From the NCBI RefSeq assembly GCF_030272705.1, contig NZ_JARFYM010000030.1:1-64000 (forward strand): a DNA stretch of 64,000 bases. The letters are read 5' to 3'. Every line of letters starts with the position of its first letter. The first letter of the stretch is position 1. Both the position numbers and the translations under genes were made by a program. A model generated the notes under the pieces. It saw only the letters and a program-made list of their open reading frames with translations, was not told where the DNA came from and did no database searches. Positions 54,527 through 63,115 of the stretch are shown one piece after another. Source of the stretch: Rhizobium mayense (lineage in GTDB: Bacteria > Pseudomonadota > Alphaproteobacteria > Rhizobiales > Rhizobiaceae).

Positions 54527-54814
54527 ATGCTGGGATCTATCATCGCTTCGCTTGACAATCCGCAGACTGCGGCCGCCGTCATCGGAGCGGTCGGCATGGA
54601 AGGCTTGGCCGAGCGGGTCGAAAAGGCGGCCGCTGCCGAAGCCATGGAACCGGCCGCCTATCTTGCCGCGGCCGTTCGGTCGTTCATGGAGACAGCTTCA
54701 GACGATCACTTTGTCCAACTGATCGGCATCATGAACCGCGCCGAGGATCCGACCCTTGCCGCTGTCCGCGCCATCCTGCACAAAGTCCTGCCAGAAGCGG
54801 GCGAGGCGGCTTGA
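54527..54814 (+). CDS. Uncharacterised 95-aa nar-operon protein
   Basis: 95 residues starting MLGSIIASLDNPQTAAAVIG, with GAGGGTAGG upstream. Predicted all-helical and Ala-rich, with no Cys, membrane segment or known motif. It lies 9 bp behind the isomerase gene and 2 bp before moeA, so it is an integral member of the nar operon. It could be an assembly factor. I do not recognise the family. Confidence 0.75.
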   Translation: MLGSIIASLDNPQTAAAVIGAVGMEGLAERVEKAAAAEAMEPAAYLAAAVRSFMETASDDHFVQLIGIMNRAEDPTLAAVRAILHKVLPEAGEAA

Positions 54815-54816
54815 CG

Positions 54817-56064
54817 ATGCCTGCTCTCCTCCCAGACTGCTACCACTTCGAAAGGGTCATGGTGTCGTTCGAAGCGGCGCGCCTAGCCGCAATGGCGCTC
54901 GCCACACCGCTCGATCTCCGAGACGATGTGCCATTGGCCCACGCCCGAGGACGCATCCTGGCCGCACCGATCGAGGCGCCGCGGTCCCTCCCGCCATTCG
55001 ATCAAGCCGCCATGGACGGATATGCCGTCCATATCGCCGGCAAGGGCGGCGTACCTTCCGTTCTTCCGGTGACCGGCCGCACGATAGCCGGCGATCCGCC
55101 GGGTGTGCTCGCGCCGGGTACGGCTCACCGCATCATGACGGGCGCCGCACTTCCGAGCGGTGCCGATACCGTCGTGATGCAGGAGCATGTGACACGCCGA
55201 GGCGATCTCGTGCAGCTTGGTCTGGATTTGAAGCCCGGCGCCCACATCCGGAGGGCTGGAGAGGACGTAACACAGGGAAGCGTCGTCCTCGACCGGGGCC
55301 GTATCATCGGCTGGAAGGAAATTGCGCTGCTCGGCGCCCTTGGGATCGACACTGTTGCTGTTGTCCGTCCTCTCAGGATCACCGTTCTGACGACGGGCTC
55401 CGAACTTCACGCCGCCGGCACACCGCTCCCGCCGGGCGCGATTTACGATTCCAATGGTCCCATGCTCGCTGCGCTGCTGGCGGGGCCGAACATAGATGTC
55501 GTATCGCTGACGTTTTCTGATGATCCGGCGGCAATCACGCGCGCACTCCAGGAGATCAAGGAAACCGCTGACATTGTGATCACGTCAGCTGGTATGTCGG
55601 TCGGAGAAGGGGATCACGTTCGCGATGCCGTCCTGCGGGCCGGCGGCGAGCTGGATGTCGTGAAGGTCGCAATGAAGCCCGGCAAGCCCTTGGCGTTTGG
55701 AAAGCTCGGCAATGCGTGTTTTGTCGGACTTCCGGGCAATCCGCAAGCGGCAGCCTTTGCGGCGCTCGCCTTCGTGCGCCCCATGACGAGGGTTCTTCTC
55801 GGTCAGGCGCCGGTTGACCGTATGACGGCGGAGATGACCTTTACCTTCACCCACAAGCCGGATCGCACGGACTTGCTCCCCGTTCGGTTGAGCGTCGAGC
55901 GAGGGCGTCTGATCGCCCATCGCTGCGGACCCGACGGCTCTCACCGAATAATGACGATGGCATGCGCCGATGCCATCGTCATCGTACCCAATGCTCAGAC
56001 CGCTGTGGAAGCGGGCGCCGTCCTTGAGGTGCTTCCATTCGATCAATCGCATTCCGATGCGTGA
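54817..56064 (+). CDS. moeA: Molybdopterin molybdotransferase MoeA
   Basis: 415 residues; inserts molybdate into adenylylated molybdopterin. Family marks PPFDQAAMDGYAV, GDPPG, MTGAALPSGADTVVMQE, TTGSEL, SAGMSVGEGDHV, KPGKPLAFG and GLPGNPQAA are all present. ATG 54817 is used; a TTG at 54811 overlaps the previous stop. Placement in the nar operon ties cofactor supply to nitrate reductase synthesis. Confidence 0.95.
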   Translation: MPALLPDCYHFERVMVSFEAARLAAMALATPLDLRDDVPLAHARGRILAAPIEAPRSLPPFDQAAMDGYAVHIAGKGGVPSVLPVTGRTIAGDPPGVLAPGTAHRIMTGAALPSGADTVVMQEHVTRRGDLVQLGLDLKPGAHIRRAGEDVTQGSVVLDRGRIIGWKEIALLGALGIDTVAVVRPLRITVLTTGSELHAAGTPLPPGAIYDSNGPMLAALLAGPNIDVVSLTFSDDPAAITRALQEIKETADIVITSAGMSVGEGDHVRDAVLRAGGELDVVKVAMKPGKPLAFGKLGNACFVGLPGNPQAAAFAALAFVRPMTRVLLGQAPVDRMTAEMTFTFTHKPDRTDLLPVRLSVERGRLIAHRCGPDGSHRIMTMACADAIVIVPNAQTAVEAGAVLEVLPFDQSHSDA

Positions 56065-56120
56065 ACGCGATGGTGCTGCGCCTGTCAATCTGGCGCTGAT
56101 TTCTGTTTGAAGGAGACCGC

Positions 56121-56690
56121 ATGCAAATCGCTCATCCAATCTTCCCGATCACCGGGATCGTCTATTCGAAGGGATCGGAGTTCGAGGCCTTTCTGCAGGA
56201 TGTCACCGCGACAATGGCTGATCAGGGCATGCGGCTGGCCGGGCTCGTTCAGCACAGTCAGGCGAAGCCCGGCCGCACGAAATGCGATATGTATCTCCGC
56301 GACCTCGCGACAGACGAGGTCCGCGCGATATCCGATGATCGCGGCCCCCATGCCCGCGGCTGTGTCCTGAATACCGACCGGTTACTGAGTGCATGCGAGG
56401 CCGCGGAAGCCGGTTTATCCGACCGGACCGACCTGCTGGTTCTCTGCAAATTCGGGAAGACCGAGGTGGAGGGCGGCGGATTCAGATCGCTGATCGCAAG
56501 GGCGCTGGAACTTTCGGTTCCCGTCCTGATCGGAGTCCCTGCCATCAATCTCGAGCCGTTTCGCGATTTCACAGCCGGGTTTGCACAGGAGATCGAGCTG
56601 GCGGATCTTGCCTCCGATCGGCTGGTGGCTGCAAAGCGTCTGCGGTCCATCTATTGGCCTGCCGACGATGCGCTGAAGGTGGTTGCGTGA
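56121..56690 (+). CDS. DUF2478 protein linked to molybdenum metabolism
   Basis: 189 residues, DUF2478, a small nucleotide-binding-like fold often next to molybdate or Mo-cofactor genes; function unknown. Core segments: GIVYSKGSEFEAFL at the start, AGLVQHSQ, MYLRDLATDE, and LLVLCKFGKTEVEGGGFRSLIARAL. GAAGGAG precedes the ATG. The next gene starts 8 bp after its stop. Confidence 0.78.
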   Translation: MQIAHPIFPITGIVYSKGSEFEAFLQDVTATMADQGMRLAGLVQHSQAKPGRTKCDMYLRDLATDEVRAISDDRGPHARGCVLNTDRLLSACEAAEAGLSDRTDLLVLCKFGKTEVEGGGFRSLIARALELSVPVLIGVPAINLEPFRDFTAGFAQEIELADLASDRLVAAKRLRSIYWPADDALKVVA

Positions 56691-56697
56691 AGGGCAA

Positions 56698-57174
56698 ATG
56701 ATGGATGACATCGTGGTGGCCCGCGCCCTGCACGTCCTCTCCGTGATCCATTGGATCGGCGGGCTAAGCTTCGTGACATTGGTCGTATTGCCTCTGGCTA
56801 GATCGCAGCGGATCGCCGAAGACGCGCTGACGCTGTTTGAAAGCGTCGAACGGCATTTTTCGGCACAGGTTCGAGTCTCGGTCCCGCTCGCAGGTGCAAC
56901 GGGTCTCTGGATGACTTACAGGATGGACCTCTGGGACCGGTTCGCCGATCCGGAATTCTGGTGGATGTCGGCGATGTTCGGCGTATGGCTCATCTTCATG
57001 CTCATGCTGTTTGCGATCGAACCGCTACTGCATCTGAAATTCGAAAAGAGCGCGCGGCTAGACCCGAGGGCATCCATCCGCCGTTTGAGCCGTTTGCATG
57101 AATTTCTACTGTTGCTCGCGGCCGTCACCGCATTTGGTGCCGTTGCCGGATCTCATGGTCTCGTTTTCTTCTGA
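56698..57174 (+). CDS. CopD-like four-helix membrane protein
   Basis: 158 residues, four hydrophobic helices (about 7-30, 55-75, 85-110, 130-155). RALHVLSVIHWIGGLSFVTLVVLP carries the His-containing first helix seen in CopD/cytochrome b561-like proteins, and SRLHEFLLLLAAVTAFGAVAG has a matching His in the last helix. Heme or metal binding is possible but unproven. It lies between DUF2478 and mogA in the nar operon. The start may be 56698 or 56701. Confidence 0.72.
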   Translation: MMDDIVVARALHVLSVIHWIGGLSFVTLVVLPLARSQRIAEDALTLFESVERHFSAQVRVSVPLAGATGLWMTYRMDLWDRFADPEFWWMSAMFGVWLIFMLMLFAIEPLLHLKFEKSARLDPRASIRRLSRLHEFLLLLAAVTAFGAVAGSHGLVFF

Positions 57175-57213
57175 CTGCATGCCGGAATTTGTCCGTACTC
57201 GGAGGTTGTTCGA

Positions 57214-57735
57214 ATGGTTCGCATTGGAATTCTCACAATATCCGATCGCGCGAGCCGCGGCGAATATGCCGATCTCGCAGGGCCGGCGATCCGACAATGG
57301 TTGGAGCGGGCCATCGTCTCTCCCTGGACAGCTTTGCCGAGAATCGTCCCCGATGGCTTCGAAAGCGTCCGGCGCGCGCTAATCGACTTCTGCGATCAGG
57401 ACCGTGTCGATCTGGTGCTGACGACCGGCGGCACCGGGCCGGCGGCGCGCGACGAGACACCCGAAGCGATGCATGCTGTGATCGTCAAGGAACTGCCTGG
57501 CTTCGGCGAGGTTATGCGACGCGCGAGCTTCGAGACCGTGCCGACGGCAATTCTCTCGCGCCAGTCGGCCGGCACACGCGGCAGCACCCTGATCGTCAAC
57601 CTGCCGGGCAAGCCGTCGTCGATCGATCTTTGCCTTGGCACAGTGTTTCCAGCGATCCCCTATTGCCTCGACCTGATCGGCGCCGGACGTATCGAAACCG
57701 ATCCGGCTTTTGTCGCGACTTTCCGCCCCTCATGA
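57214..57735 (+). CDS. mogA: Molybdopterin adenylyltransferase MogA
   Basis: 173 residues; activates molybdopterin with ATP so MoeA can insert Mo. ILTISDRASRGEYADLAGPAI, TTGGTGPAARDETPEA and STLIVNLPGKPSSI are signature segments. The TTGGTG loop with PAARDETP matches MogA better than plain MoaB. Last gene of the rightward nar operon; nnrS converges from the right. Confidence 0.92.
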   Translation: MVRIGILTISDRASRGEYADLAGPAIRQWLERAIVSPWTALPRIVPDGFESVRRALIDFCDQDRVDLVLTTGGTGPAARDETPEAMHAVIVKELPGFGEVMRRASFETVPTAILSRQSAGTRGSTLIVNLPGKPSSIDLCLGTVFPAIPYCLDLIGAGRIETDPAFVATFRPS

Positions 57736-57781
57736 AATTGGCGTCAGGCCGGCGGCGTCTTCGCCCAAACGCGTTGCTGGC

Positions 57782-58990
57782 CTACGAACTGCGGCGGGCA
57801 AGCAGCAGCATCGGCGCATATTCTAAGCAGAAGAGACCGAATGCCGCGATCCAAAGAAGGCCGGCGATTGCGTAAATTGAGGTGGCAAAGATTGGCAGAA
57901 CCTCGGCAAACGGGCGCACGAGGGCTGCCATGACGAGCAGGATATAGGAAGCACTGGTCAACCACGACGCGGTCAGTGCGCGCCCGGTGTGCCCGCGGCT
58001 CGCCCTTGTTATGACCGCGAGCATCATGCAGGCGATGGCTCCGATCGTCAGGACATGAAGTACGGAATATTCGTTGAGAATGCCCGCTGCTCCGAGAGCG
58101 ATAGACGCGAAGCCCAGAGGGAGGAAGCCATAGGCCACATGCAGGATGAGCAGCAGCTTTTCCCGTCGCACGGTCCAGCCCCGCCACCGCGCCAGACGGA
58201 CGGCATGGAGCAGGGCCGCTGCGGCAGCGGGCAGGATGGTGAGGGAACTGTCAGGCAGGGCTGTCCAAAAGGCCAGTGCGGCGACGCCACAAAGAATGGC
58301 TATCGTATCGAACCGATTGTAGGGCACCGGGAAATCGACCCTTCCAAAGCGGTTCAGCCAGTTCCGCGTGAAGCTTGGCAGGATTCGTCCGCCGACAATG
58401 GTGACCAAGGCCACGTAGGCGCTGACGGCAAGCCGGACGGCGATGCTGTTGTCAGAGGCGCCACCGATCACCGAAACGTGGAAAGCGATGTTGGCGATCG
58501 ATAGCGCCAGCAGGCCGGCAATGACTTTCAGATCTTTCCATTTGCGACCGGCGACGACTTCGCTGGCGCAAATGAACAGTAGCGTCGGCAGGAACAGGCT
58601 CTCCAGCACGGCCGACGGGACAACACCGGCGAAATCGGGAAAGAGAAGCGCGACTCTCCCTACACACCAAAGGGAAAAGAGCAGGACAAGCGGCCAGCCT
58701 GAGACCGGTAAGCGTCCCGTCCAGTTCGGGACGGCGGTGAGCAGGAAGCCGGCCAACACGGCCGAGGAGAAGCCGAAAAGCATCTCATGCGCATGCCAAT
58801 AAACAGCGCCATAGCTGCCTCCTACCTCAGCGCTCCCCATCAATGACATCATCCAAATCGCCATGGCTACGATGGCCCAAAGGCCGGCGCCAAGGAAGAA
58901 AGGCCTGAACCCATAGGAGAAGATCACAGGTCCGGTATTTGCGATCCCTCTCGGGATCGCCCGGCTTACCTTCTGTTCGACTTTACTCAT
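57782..58990 (-). CDS. nnrS: NnrS-family heme-copper membrane protein
   Basis: 402 residues, about 12 transmembrane helices, from ATG 58990 (GGAG upstream). NnrS markers: GFRPFFLGAGLWAI near the N terminus, YWHAHEMLFGFSSAVLAGFLLTAVPNWTG, and VVGGRILPSFTRNWL. NnrS proteins relieve nitrosative stress and accompany denitrification genes. It is convergent with the nar operon. Expression by the same NarR/FNR signals is likely but no box was seen near 58991-59118. Confidence 0.92.
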   Translation of the reverse strand: MSKVEQKVSRAIPRGIANTGPVIFSYGFRPFFLGAGLWAIVAMAIWMMSLMGSAEVGGSYGAVYWHAHEMLFGFSSAVLAGFLLTAVPNWTGRLPVSGWPLVLLFSLWCVGRVALLFPDFAGVVPSAVLESLFLPTLLFICASEVVAGRKWKDLKVIAGLLALSIANIAFHVSVIGGASDNSIAVRLAVSAYVALVTIVGGRILPSFTRNWLNRFGRVDFPVPYNRFDTIAILCGVAALAFWTALPDSSLTILPAAAAALLHAVRLARWRGWTVRREKLLLILHVAYGFLPLGFASIALGAAGILNEYSVLHVLTIGAIACMMLAVITRASRGHTGRALTASWLTSASYILLVMAALVRPFAEVLPIFATSIYAIAGLLWIAAFGLFCLEYAPMLLLARRSS

Positions 58991-59118
58991 TTCGTCGCTC
59001 CGCAATACTGCTGTCGGCGATCTTTTAAGGCATGGAGCGTCTTCCCTCTTTGTCGGGACGCAAGCAGCGAGAGGGTATCGTCAAGTTAACGAACTTGGAT
59101 CGTCGCCAGGGGCAATTA

Positions 59119-59910
59119 TTAGGCGTAAAACATCTGTCCGCCGCTCCGATAGAGCATGTAGGCTGCGACAACGAGGATAAGAGTGGCAAAGAGACTATTC
59201 AGCACACCCTTGCGCGCGGCGAGATGTTTGGCCAGAAAGGCGCCGAGCAGTCCGCCCAAGATGCCGCCGCCGATGAAGATCGCGGCCAGGAGCCAGTCGA
59301 CATATCCGGATATGGCGTAGTTCACAGCGGTGGTCAATCCGAAGGCCGTCACGGCAACGAGGGAAGAGCCGATTGCGTAGAGGATCGGCATGCCCGTGGA
59401 GGCGATTAGTCCAGGGACGATGAGAAAGCCGCCGCCTATCCCGAAGAATCCGGAGAACGCGCCCGTCAGGCCGCCGAAACCGGCGACCTTCCGTGCGTTC
59501 CCTCGCGAACATTGAGCAGCTGGGTCCCCTTGCGCTCCACGCTTGCGGAACATCAGAGCCCCGACGACGAGCATCAAAAGCGCGAACAGGATGAGCAGCT
59601 TCTGTCCGTCCACCATCTTGCCGATGCTCGATCCGAGGAAGGCACCAATAATGCCCGCGACGCTATAGACGCCGGCACAACGCCATTTGACATTGCCGAG
59701 CCTTGCATGACCGACAAGATTAGCCAAGGCATTGGCGGCAACGGCGACGGCGCTCGTTCCGATCGCCAGGTGGGCGCTTGGGACGCCGACGACATAGACC
59801 ATTAGAGGCACGGCCAGGATCGATCCACCGCCACCGAACAGGCCGAGCGTGAAGCCGACCAGTCCGCCGGAGAAGGCCCCGAGACCATATTGCATCAGAT
59901 CAAGGGTCAT
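59119..59910 (-). CDS. TauE/SafE sulfite exporter-family permease
   Basis: 263 residues, eight helices in two repeats. GFTLGLFGGGGSILAVPLMVYV and GAFSGFFGIGGGFLIVPGLI are the duplicated family motifs. In bigR operons TauE-type proteins export sulfite made by persulfide oxidation. Here it follows the YeeE-type genes and the dioxygenase on the same strand, 66 bp behind them. Confidence 0.9.
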   Translation of the reverse strand: MTLDLMQYGLGAFSGGLVGFTLGLFGGGGSILAVPLMVYVVGVPSAHLAIGTSAVAVAANALANLVGHARLGNVKWRCAGVYSVAGIIGAFLGSSIGKMVDGQKLLILFALLMLVVGALMFRKRGAQGDPAAQCSRGNARKVAGFGGLTGAFSGFFGIGGGFLIVPGLIASTGMPILYAIGSSLVAVTAFGLTTAVNYAISGYVDWLLAAIFIGGGILGGLLGAFLAKHLAARKGVLNSLFATLILVVAAYMLYRSGGQMFYA

Positions 59911-59976
59911 TGCCGCTGGCCCAGGTCGCCGTCAAGCGGCCCCCGTCTTGAGCGAATGTACATGGACTTCTCTTTT

Positions 59977-60417
59977 TCAGTGAGCCTGAAGCGGCGCGTC
60001 TCGCCGGGACGAGGCGACGTGGTAGGCGAGCATGCCCACGAGCATCGCCACAGCGAATAGGACCGTTTCCCAGCGGCCGGTAACGAGAGATGCGATCGCC
60101 GGACCGGGACACAGTCCGACCAGCCCCCATCCAAGACCGAACAGAGCAGCCCCAGAGACGAGCCTGCCATCGATCGTGCGGCTGGCCGGAACATGGAATT
60201 CGCTGTCGAAGGCTGGTCGAATGCGGCGGCGCCGGATGGCGTAGGCGATCGACGACGGGATCAAAGCGCCGCCCATGACAAAGGCAAGCGTCGGGTCCCA
60301 GGCGCCTGCGACGTCGAGGAAAGCCAGTACACGTCCGGGATTGACCATATCAGATACGACCAGTCCGACGCCGAAAAGGATTCCGCAGACGATCGAAACA
60401 AGAATGCGTTGGGTCAT
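59977..60417 (-). CDS. YeeE/YedE-family protein (DUF6691)
   Basis: 146 residues, four helices. GILFGVGLVVSDMVNPGRVLAFLD and GLGWGLVGLCPGPAIASL carry the conserved Gly/Cys elements of thiosulfate-transporter-like half proteins. It overlaps its partner (60417-60845) at TGATG, so the two halves probably form one complex. ATG 60417 is chosen on that basis. Confidence 0.9.
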   Translation of the reverse strand: MTQRILVSIVCGILFGVGLVVSDMVNPGRVLAFLDVAGAWDPTLAFVMGGALIPSSIAYAIRRRRIRPAFDSEFHVPASRTIDGRLVSGAALFGLGWGLVGLCPGPAIASLVTGRWETVLFAVAMLVGMLAYHVASSRRDAPLQAH

Positions 60418-60845
60418 CACAGGCCTCCGATCATATGGCGCGTCAGGAAGACCGTGGCCGCCGCGACGACCATGAAGGTTATCGTCGCGACGATCGAACG
60501 TGGTGAAAGCCTTGCCAATCCGCAGACGCCGTGGCCGCTGGTGCAGCCGGAACCAAGCCGCGTGCCGAAGCCTACCAACAGACCGCCGATGACCAGAAGC
60601 AATGGCGAAGATGTGATCGCGAGCTCCGCGTGCCGGATATAGGCGAACGCCATCGCGCTGCCGCCGAGTATCCCGCCTAGAAATGCGACGCCAAGCGCGC
60701 TGATGCCGACGCCCGTCCATCCGAAGGCCGAGGCCGTCAATCCGGATATGCCGGCGATGCGGCCGTTGAGCAGCAGGTAGAGGGCGGCGGAAAGGCCGAT
60801 CAGAAGGCCGCCTGACAGCGGCCAGATGAAGTTGAACTGAGACAT
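60417..60845 (-). CDS. YeeE/YedE-family thiosulfate/sulfur transport protein (DUF395)
   Basis: 142 residues, four helices. FGTRLGSGCTSGHGVCGLARLSPRS is the hallmark: the SGCTSGHGVCG cysteines relay sulfur species in the YeeE/TsuA family. It lies 5 bp behind the dioxygenase. With the next gene it forms the two-part transporter of bigR-type operons. Confidence 0.92.
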   Translation of the reverse strand: MSQFNFIWPLSGGLLIGLSAALYLLLNGRIAGISGLTASAFGWTGVGISALGVAFLGGILGGSAMAFAYIRHAELAITSSPLLLVIGGLLVGFGTRLGSGCTSGHGVCGLARLSPRSIVATITFMVVAAATVFLTRHMIGGL

Positions 60846-60850
60846 ATCTG

Positions 60851-61789
60851 TTACAACGCGTTGACTGGGATCTTCAGGTACTGGACACCATTGTCCTCAG
60901 CGGGAGGCAGCTTGCCCCCGCGCATATTGACCTGCACCGAGGGCAGTATCAGCTTCGGCATCGCCAGCGCGGCATCCCGATTGTTGCGCATTTCCACGAA
61001 TTCGTCCTCAGTCACGCCTTGATGCACATGGATATTGCCGGTGCGTTCGGCATCCACGGTCGTCTCCCAGGCGTAATCGTCACGGCCCGGGGCCTTGTAA
61101 TCATGGCACATGAACATGCGTGCCTCGCCCGGAAGTTGGGTCAGGCGCTTGATGGAGCGATAAAGCGTTCTCGCGTCGCCTCCCGGAAAGTCGCAGCGCG
61201 CCGTGCCATAATCCGGCATGAACAGCGTGTCGCCCGGGAAGACGGCGTCGCCGACGACATAGGCCAGGCAGGCGGGCGTATGGCCAGGTACATGAAGGAC
61301 AGTCGCATCCAGATTGCCTATCTTAAACCGGTCGCCGTCCTGGAAGAGCTGGTCGAACTGGCTGCCATCCCTTTGAAACTCCGTACCGGCATTGAAGATC
61401 TTGCCAAAGACTTCCTGCACGCGAATGATCTCGCAGCCGATCGCAAGCTGGCCACCGAGCTCGGATTGCAGGAGCGGCGCTGCAGAAAGGTGGTCGGCAT
61501 GGGCATGCGTCTCGAGCAGCCACTGTACTTCGAGATTTTCGGATTTTACGTAATCAATAAGGGCGCGAGCGGACAAATTCGTCGTGCGTCCGGACGCAGG
61601 ATCGTAATCCAGAACGCTGTCAACGATGGCGCAGGCCTTGGAGCCGGGATCGCGGACGACATGGCTGACGGTGAAGGTCGCAGGGTCAAAGAACGACTGG
61701 ATTACAGGGCGCTGCGCCCGATTTTCGAGTGCGTTGCGGACGATTTCCGAAGCATGTGAAAGATGCGTATCGGTGATGGAGTCGGACAT
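60851..61789 (-). CDS. blh: ETHE1-like persulfide dioxygenase (Blh-type metallo-hydrolase)
   Basis: 312 residues from ATG 61789 with CAGGAGG upstream. Metallo-beta-lactamase fold: ETHAHADHLSAAP (HxHxDH), VPGHTPACLAYVVGDAVFPGDTLF and MCHDYKAPGRD give the mononuclear Fe-type site of persulfide dioxygenases, which oxidise glutathione persulfide to sulfite. In Xylella and Agrobacterium the Blh enzyme of the bigR operon has this role. It is divergent from the peroxiredoxin/BigR genes across the palindrome at 61819-61837. Confidence 0.9.
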   Translation of the reverse strand: MSDSITDTHLSHASEIVRNALENRAQRPVIQSFFDPATFTVSHVVRDPGSKACAIVDSVLDYDPASGRTTNLSARALIDYVKSENLEVQWLLETHAHADHLSAAPLLQSELGGQLAIGCEIIRVQEVFGKIFNAGTEFQRDGSQFDQLFQDGDRFKIGNLDATVLHVPGHTPACLAYVVGDAVFPGDTLFMPDYGTARCDFPGGDARTLYRSIKRLTQLPGEARMFMCHDYKAPGRDDYAWETTVDAERTGNIHVHQGVTEDEFVEMRNNRDAALAMPKLILPSVQVNMRGGKLPPAEDNGVQYLKIPVNAL

Positions 61790-61818
61790 GGGTTCCTCCT
61801 GTCGATATGCATAAAATA

Positions 61819-61837
61819 CATATTTACAATAAATATG
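61819..61837. promoter_or_regulatory. BigR operator
   Basis: CATATTTACAATAAATATG is a perfect palindrome with 8-bp arms and CAA centre, in the 127-bp gap between the dioxygenase and peroxiredoxin genes. AT-rich palindromes of this kind are BigR sites in other bacteria. It can repress both directions. Assignment is inferred from position. Confidence 0.78.
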
Positions 61838-61916
61838 CAAGTGTGTATTTTTGATAGTCATGAAACTGAGCCTCTGCTATAGCCATTCAGCGGCTGTTCG
61901 ACGGAAAGGATTGGCA

Positions 61917-62564
61917 ATGGAGACAGTGAATTCGAATAGGGATGAAGTGCCACAAGCCCTGCGGATCAACGATAAAGCGCCGGGCTTTACCGCCCGCTCC
62001 ACGGCCGGTGAGGTATCTCTGGCGACCTATCGGGGGCGTTGGCTTCTGTTTTTCTCGCATCCGGCCGACTTCACCTCTGTCTGCACCAGTGAACTCATCG
62101 CTTTTGCCCGAGCCCAGGAAAAATTCGCCAAGCTGAATTGCGACCTATTGGGACTATCGGTTGACAGCCTCTATTCACATGTCGCCTGGCTGCGAGATAT
62201 CGAACGCAGCTTCGACGTAAAGGTGCGGTTCTCGGTCATCGAGGATTCTGCAATGGTCATCGCAAGGGCATATGGGATGCTCGACAGGTCCTCGGAAAAC
62301 AGCGGTACGGTCCGCGCGACCTATGCTATCGATCCGGAGGGCATAATCCGCGCCATCGTCTGGTATCCGATGAATGTCGGCCGCTCGGTAGACGAACTTC
62401 TGCGCCTCGTCGAGGCCCTGCAGACGTCGGACCGGGAATGTGCGCTGACGCCGGAAGGCTGGCGGCCAGGTCAACCGCTGATCGAGCCTGCGGCATCCTC
62501 CATGGACGACGCCGAGCAGGTGGCCGAAGGCCAGACCTGGTACTATCGGGAGCGCCGCGCGTGA
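61917..62564 (+). CDS. 1-Cys peroxiredoxin (Prx6-like)
   Basis: 215 residues from ATG 61917 (GGAAAGGA upstream). Peroxidatic Cys56 lies in HPADFTSVCTSE, with the long Prx6-type C-terminal domain (ECALTPEGWRPG). Reduces peroxides in the cytoplasm. It overlaps the bigR start by 4 bp and is divergent from the persulfide dioxygenase, so it is part of the sulfide-response unit. It may act on persulfides or on peroxide formed during sulfide oxidation; this is inference. A further Cys (NCDLLGLSVD) is present. Confidence 0.88.
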   Translation: METVNSNRDEVPQALRINDKAPGFTARSTAGEVSLATYRGRWLLFFSHPADFTSVCTSELIAFARAQEKFAKLNCDLLGLSVDSLYSHVAWLRDIERSFDVKVRFSVIEDSAMVIARAYGMLDRSSENSGTVRATYAIDPEGIIRAIVWYPMNVGRSVDELLRLVEALQTSDRECALTPEGWRPGQPLIEPAASSMDDAEQVAEGQTWYYRERRA

Positions 62565-62968
62565 GCGATGTGGCGCTTTTTTCCGACGCGATGCAGGATA
62601 AGGCCGCGGAAGCTGCCGACTTCATGCGGCTGTTCGGCACGCCGAGCCGGTTGATGCTCCTCTGCCATATTGCCCAGAAGGAACGCTCGGTCGGCGAAAT
62701 ACAGGACGAACTGGGCTTCAAGCAGCCCGCACTCTCCCAGCAACTGGCCGAACTCCGTCAAGCCGGCGTCGTCCGGACACGGCGCGAATCCCGGCAGATC
62801 TACTATTCGATTGCCGATGACCGCGTCGCCGTCGTCATGGAGATGCTGATGGAGATGTTTTGCGGAACCGTTCCGGCTACTCCCGCGGAAGCTCCTGCCG
62901 GCCGCGGCGCCGGGGCCGTTTCACTAGGCGAGATGGCGCGCTGGGCGCGGCTCGACAAAACCGATTGA
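62561..62968 (+). CDS. bigR: BigR-type persulfide-sensing repressor (ArsR family)
   Basis: 135 residues with GTG start at 62561 overlapping the preceding stop. Winged helix EIQDELGFKQPALSQQLAELRQAGVVRTRRE. Cys35 (LMLLCHIAQKE) and Cys101 (MEMFCGTV) are placed like the sensor cysteines of BigR/SqrR/YgaV, which form a polysulfide bridge and release DNA. No ArsR metal site (CVC) is present. The tail after 105 is Pro/Ala/Gly-rich. Likely target: the palindrome 61819-61837, controlling both arms. Confidence 0.87.
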   Translation: MSDVALFSDAMQDKAAEAADFMRLFGTPSRLMLLCHIAQKERSVGEIQDELGFKQPALSQQLAELRQAGVVRTRRESRQIYYSIADDRVAVVMEMLMEMFCGTVPATPAEAPAGRGAGAVSLGEMARWARLDKTD

Positions 62969-63115
62969 AACTTCAATCCGGAATTGGGCGACGTAACCCG
63001 TGAACATGACACATAGCAAATCGCAAAAGCGATGTCTTATGAAAGCAGATGATGACTAGCGCATAAATCTGCGATAGTGTTTGTGCGCTGCACAATCTAA
63101 ACATGGGCAAGGCCG

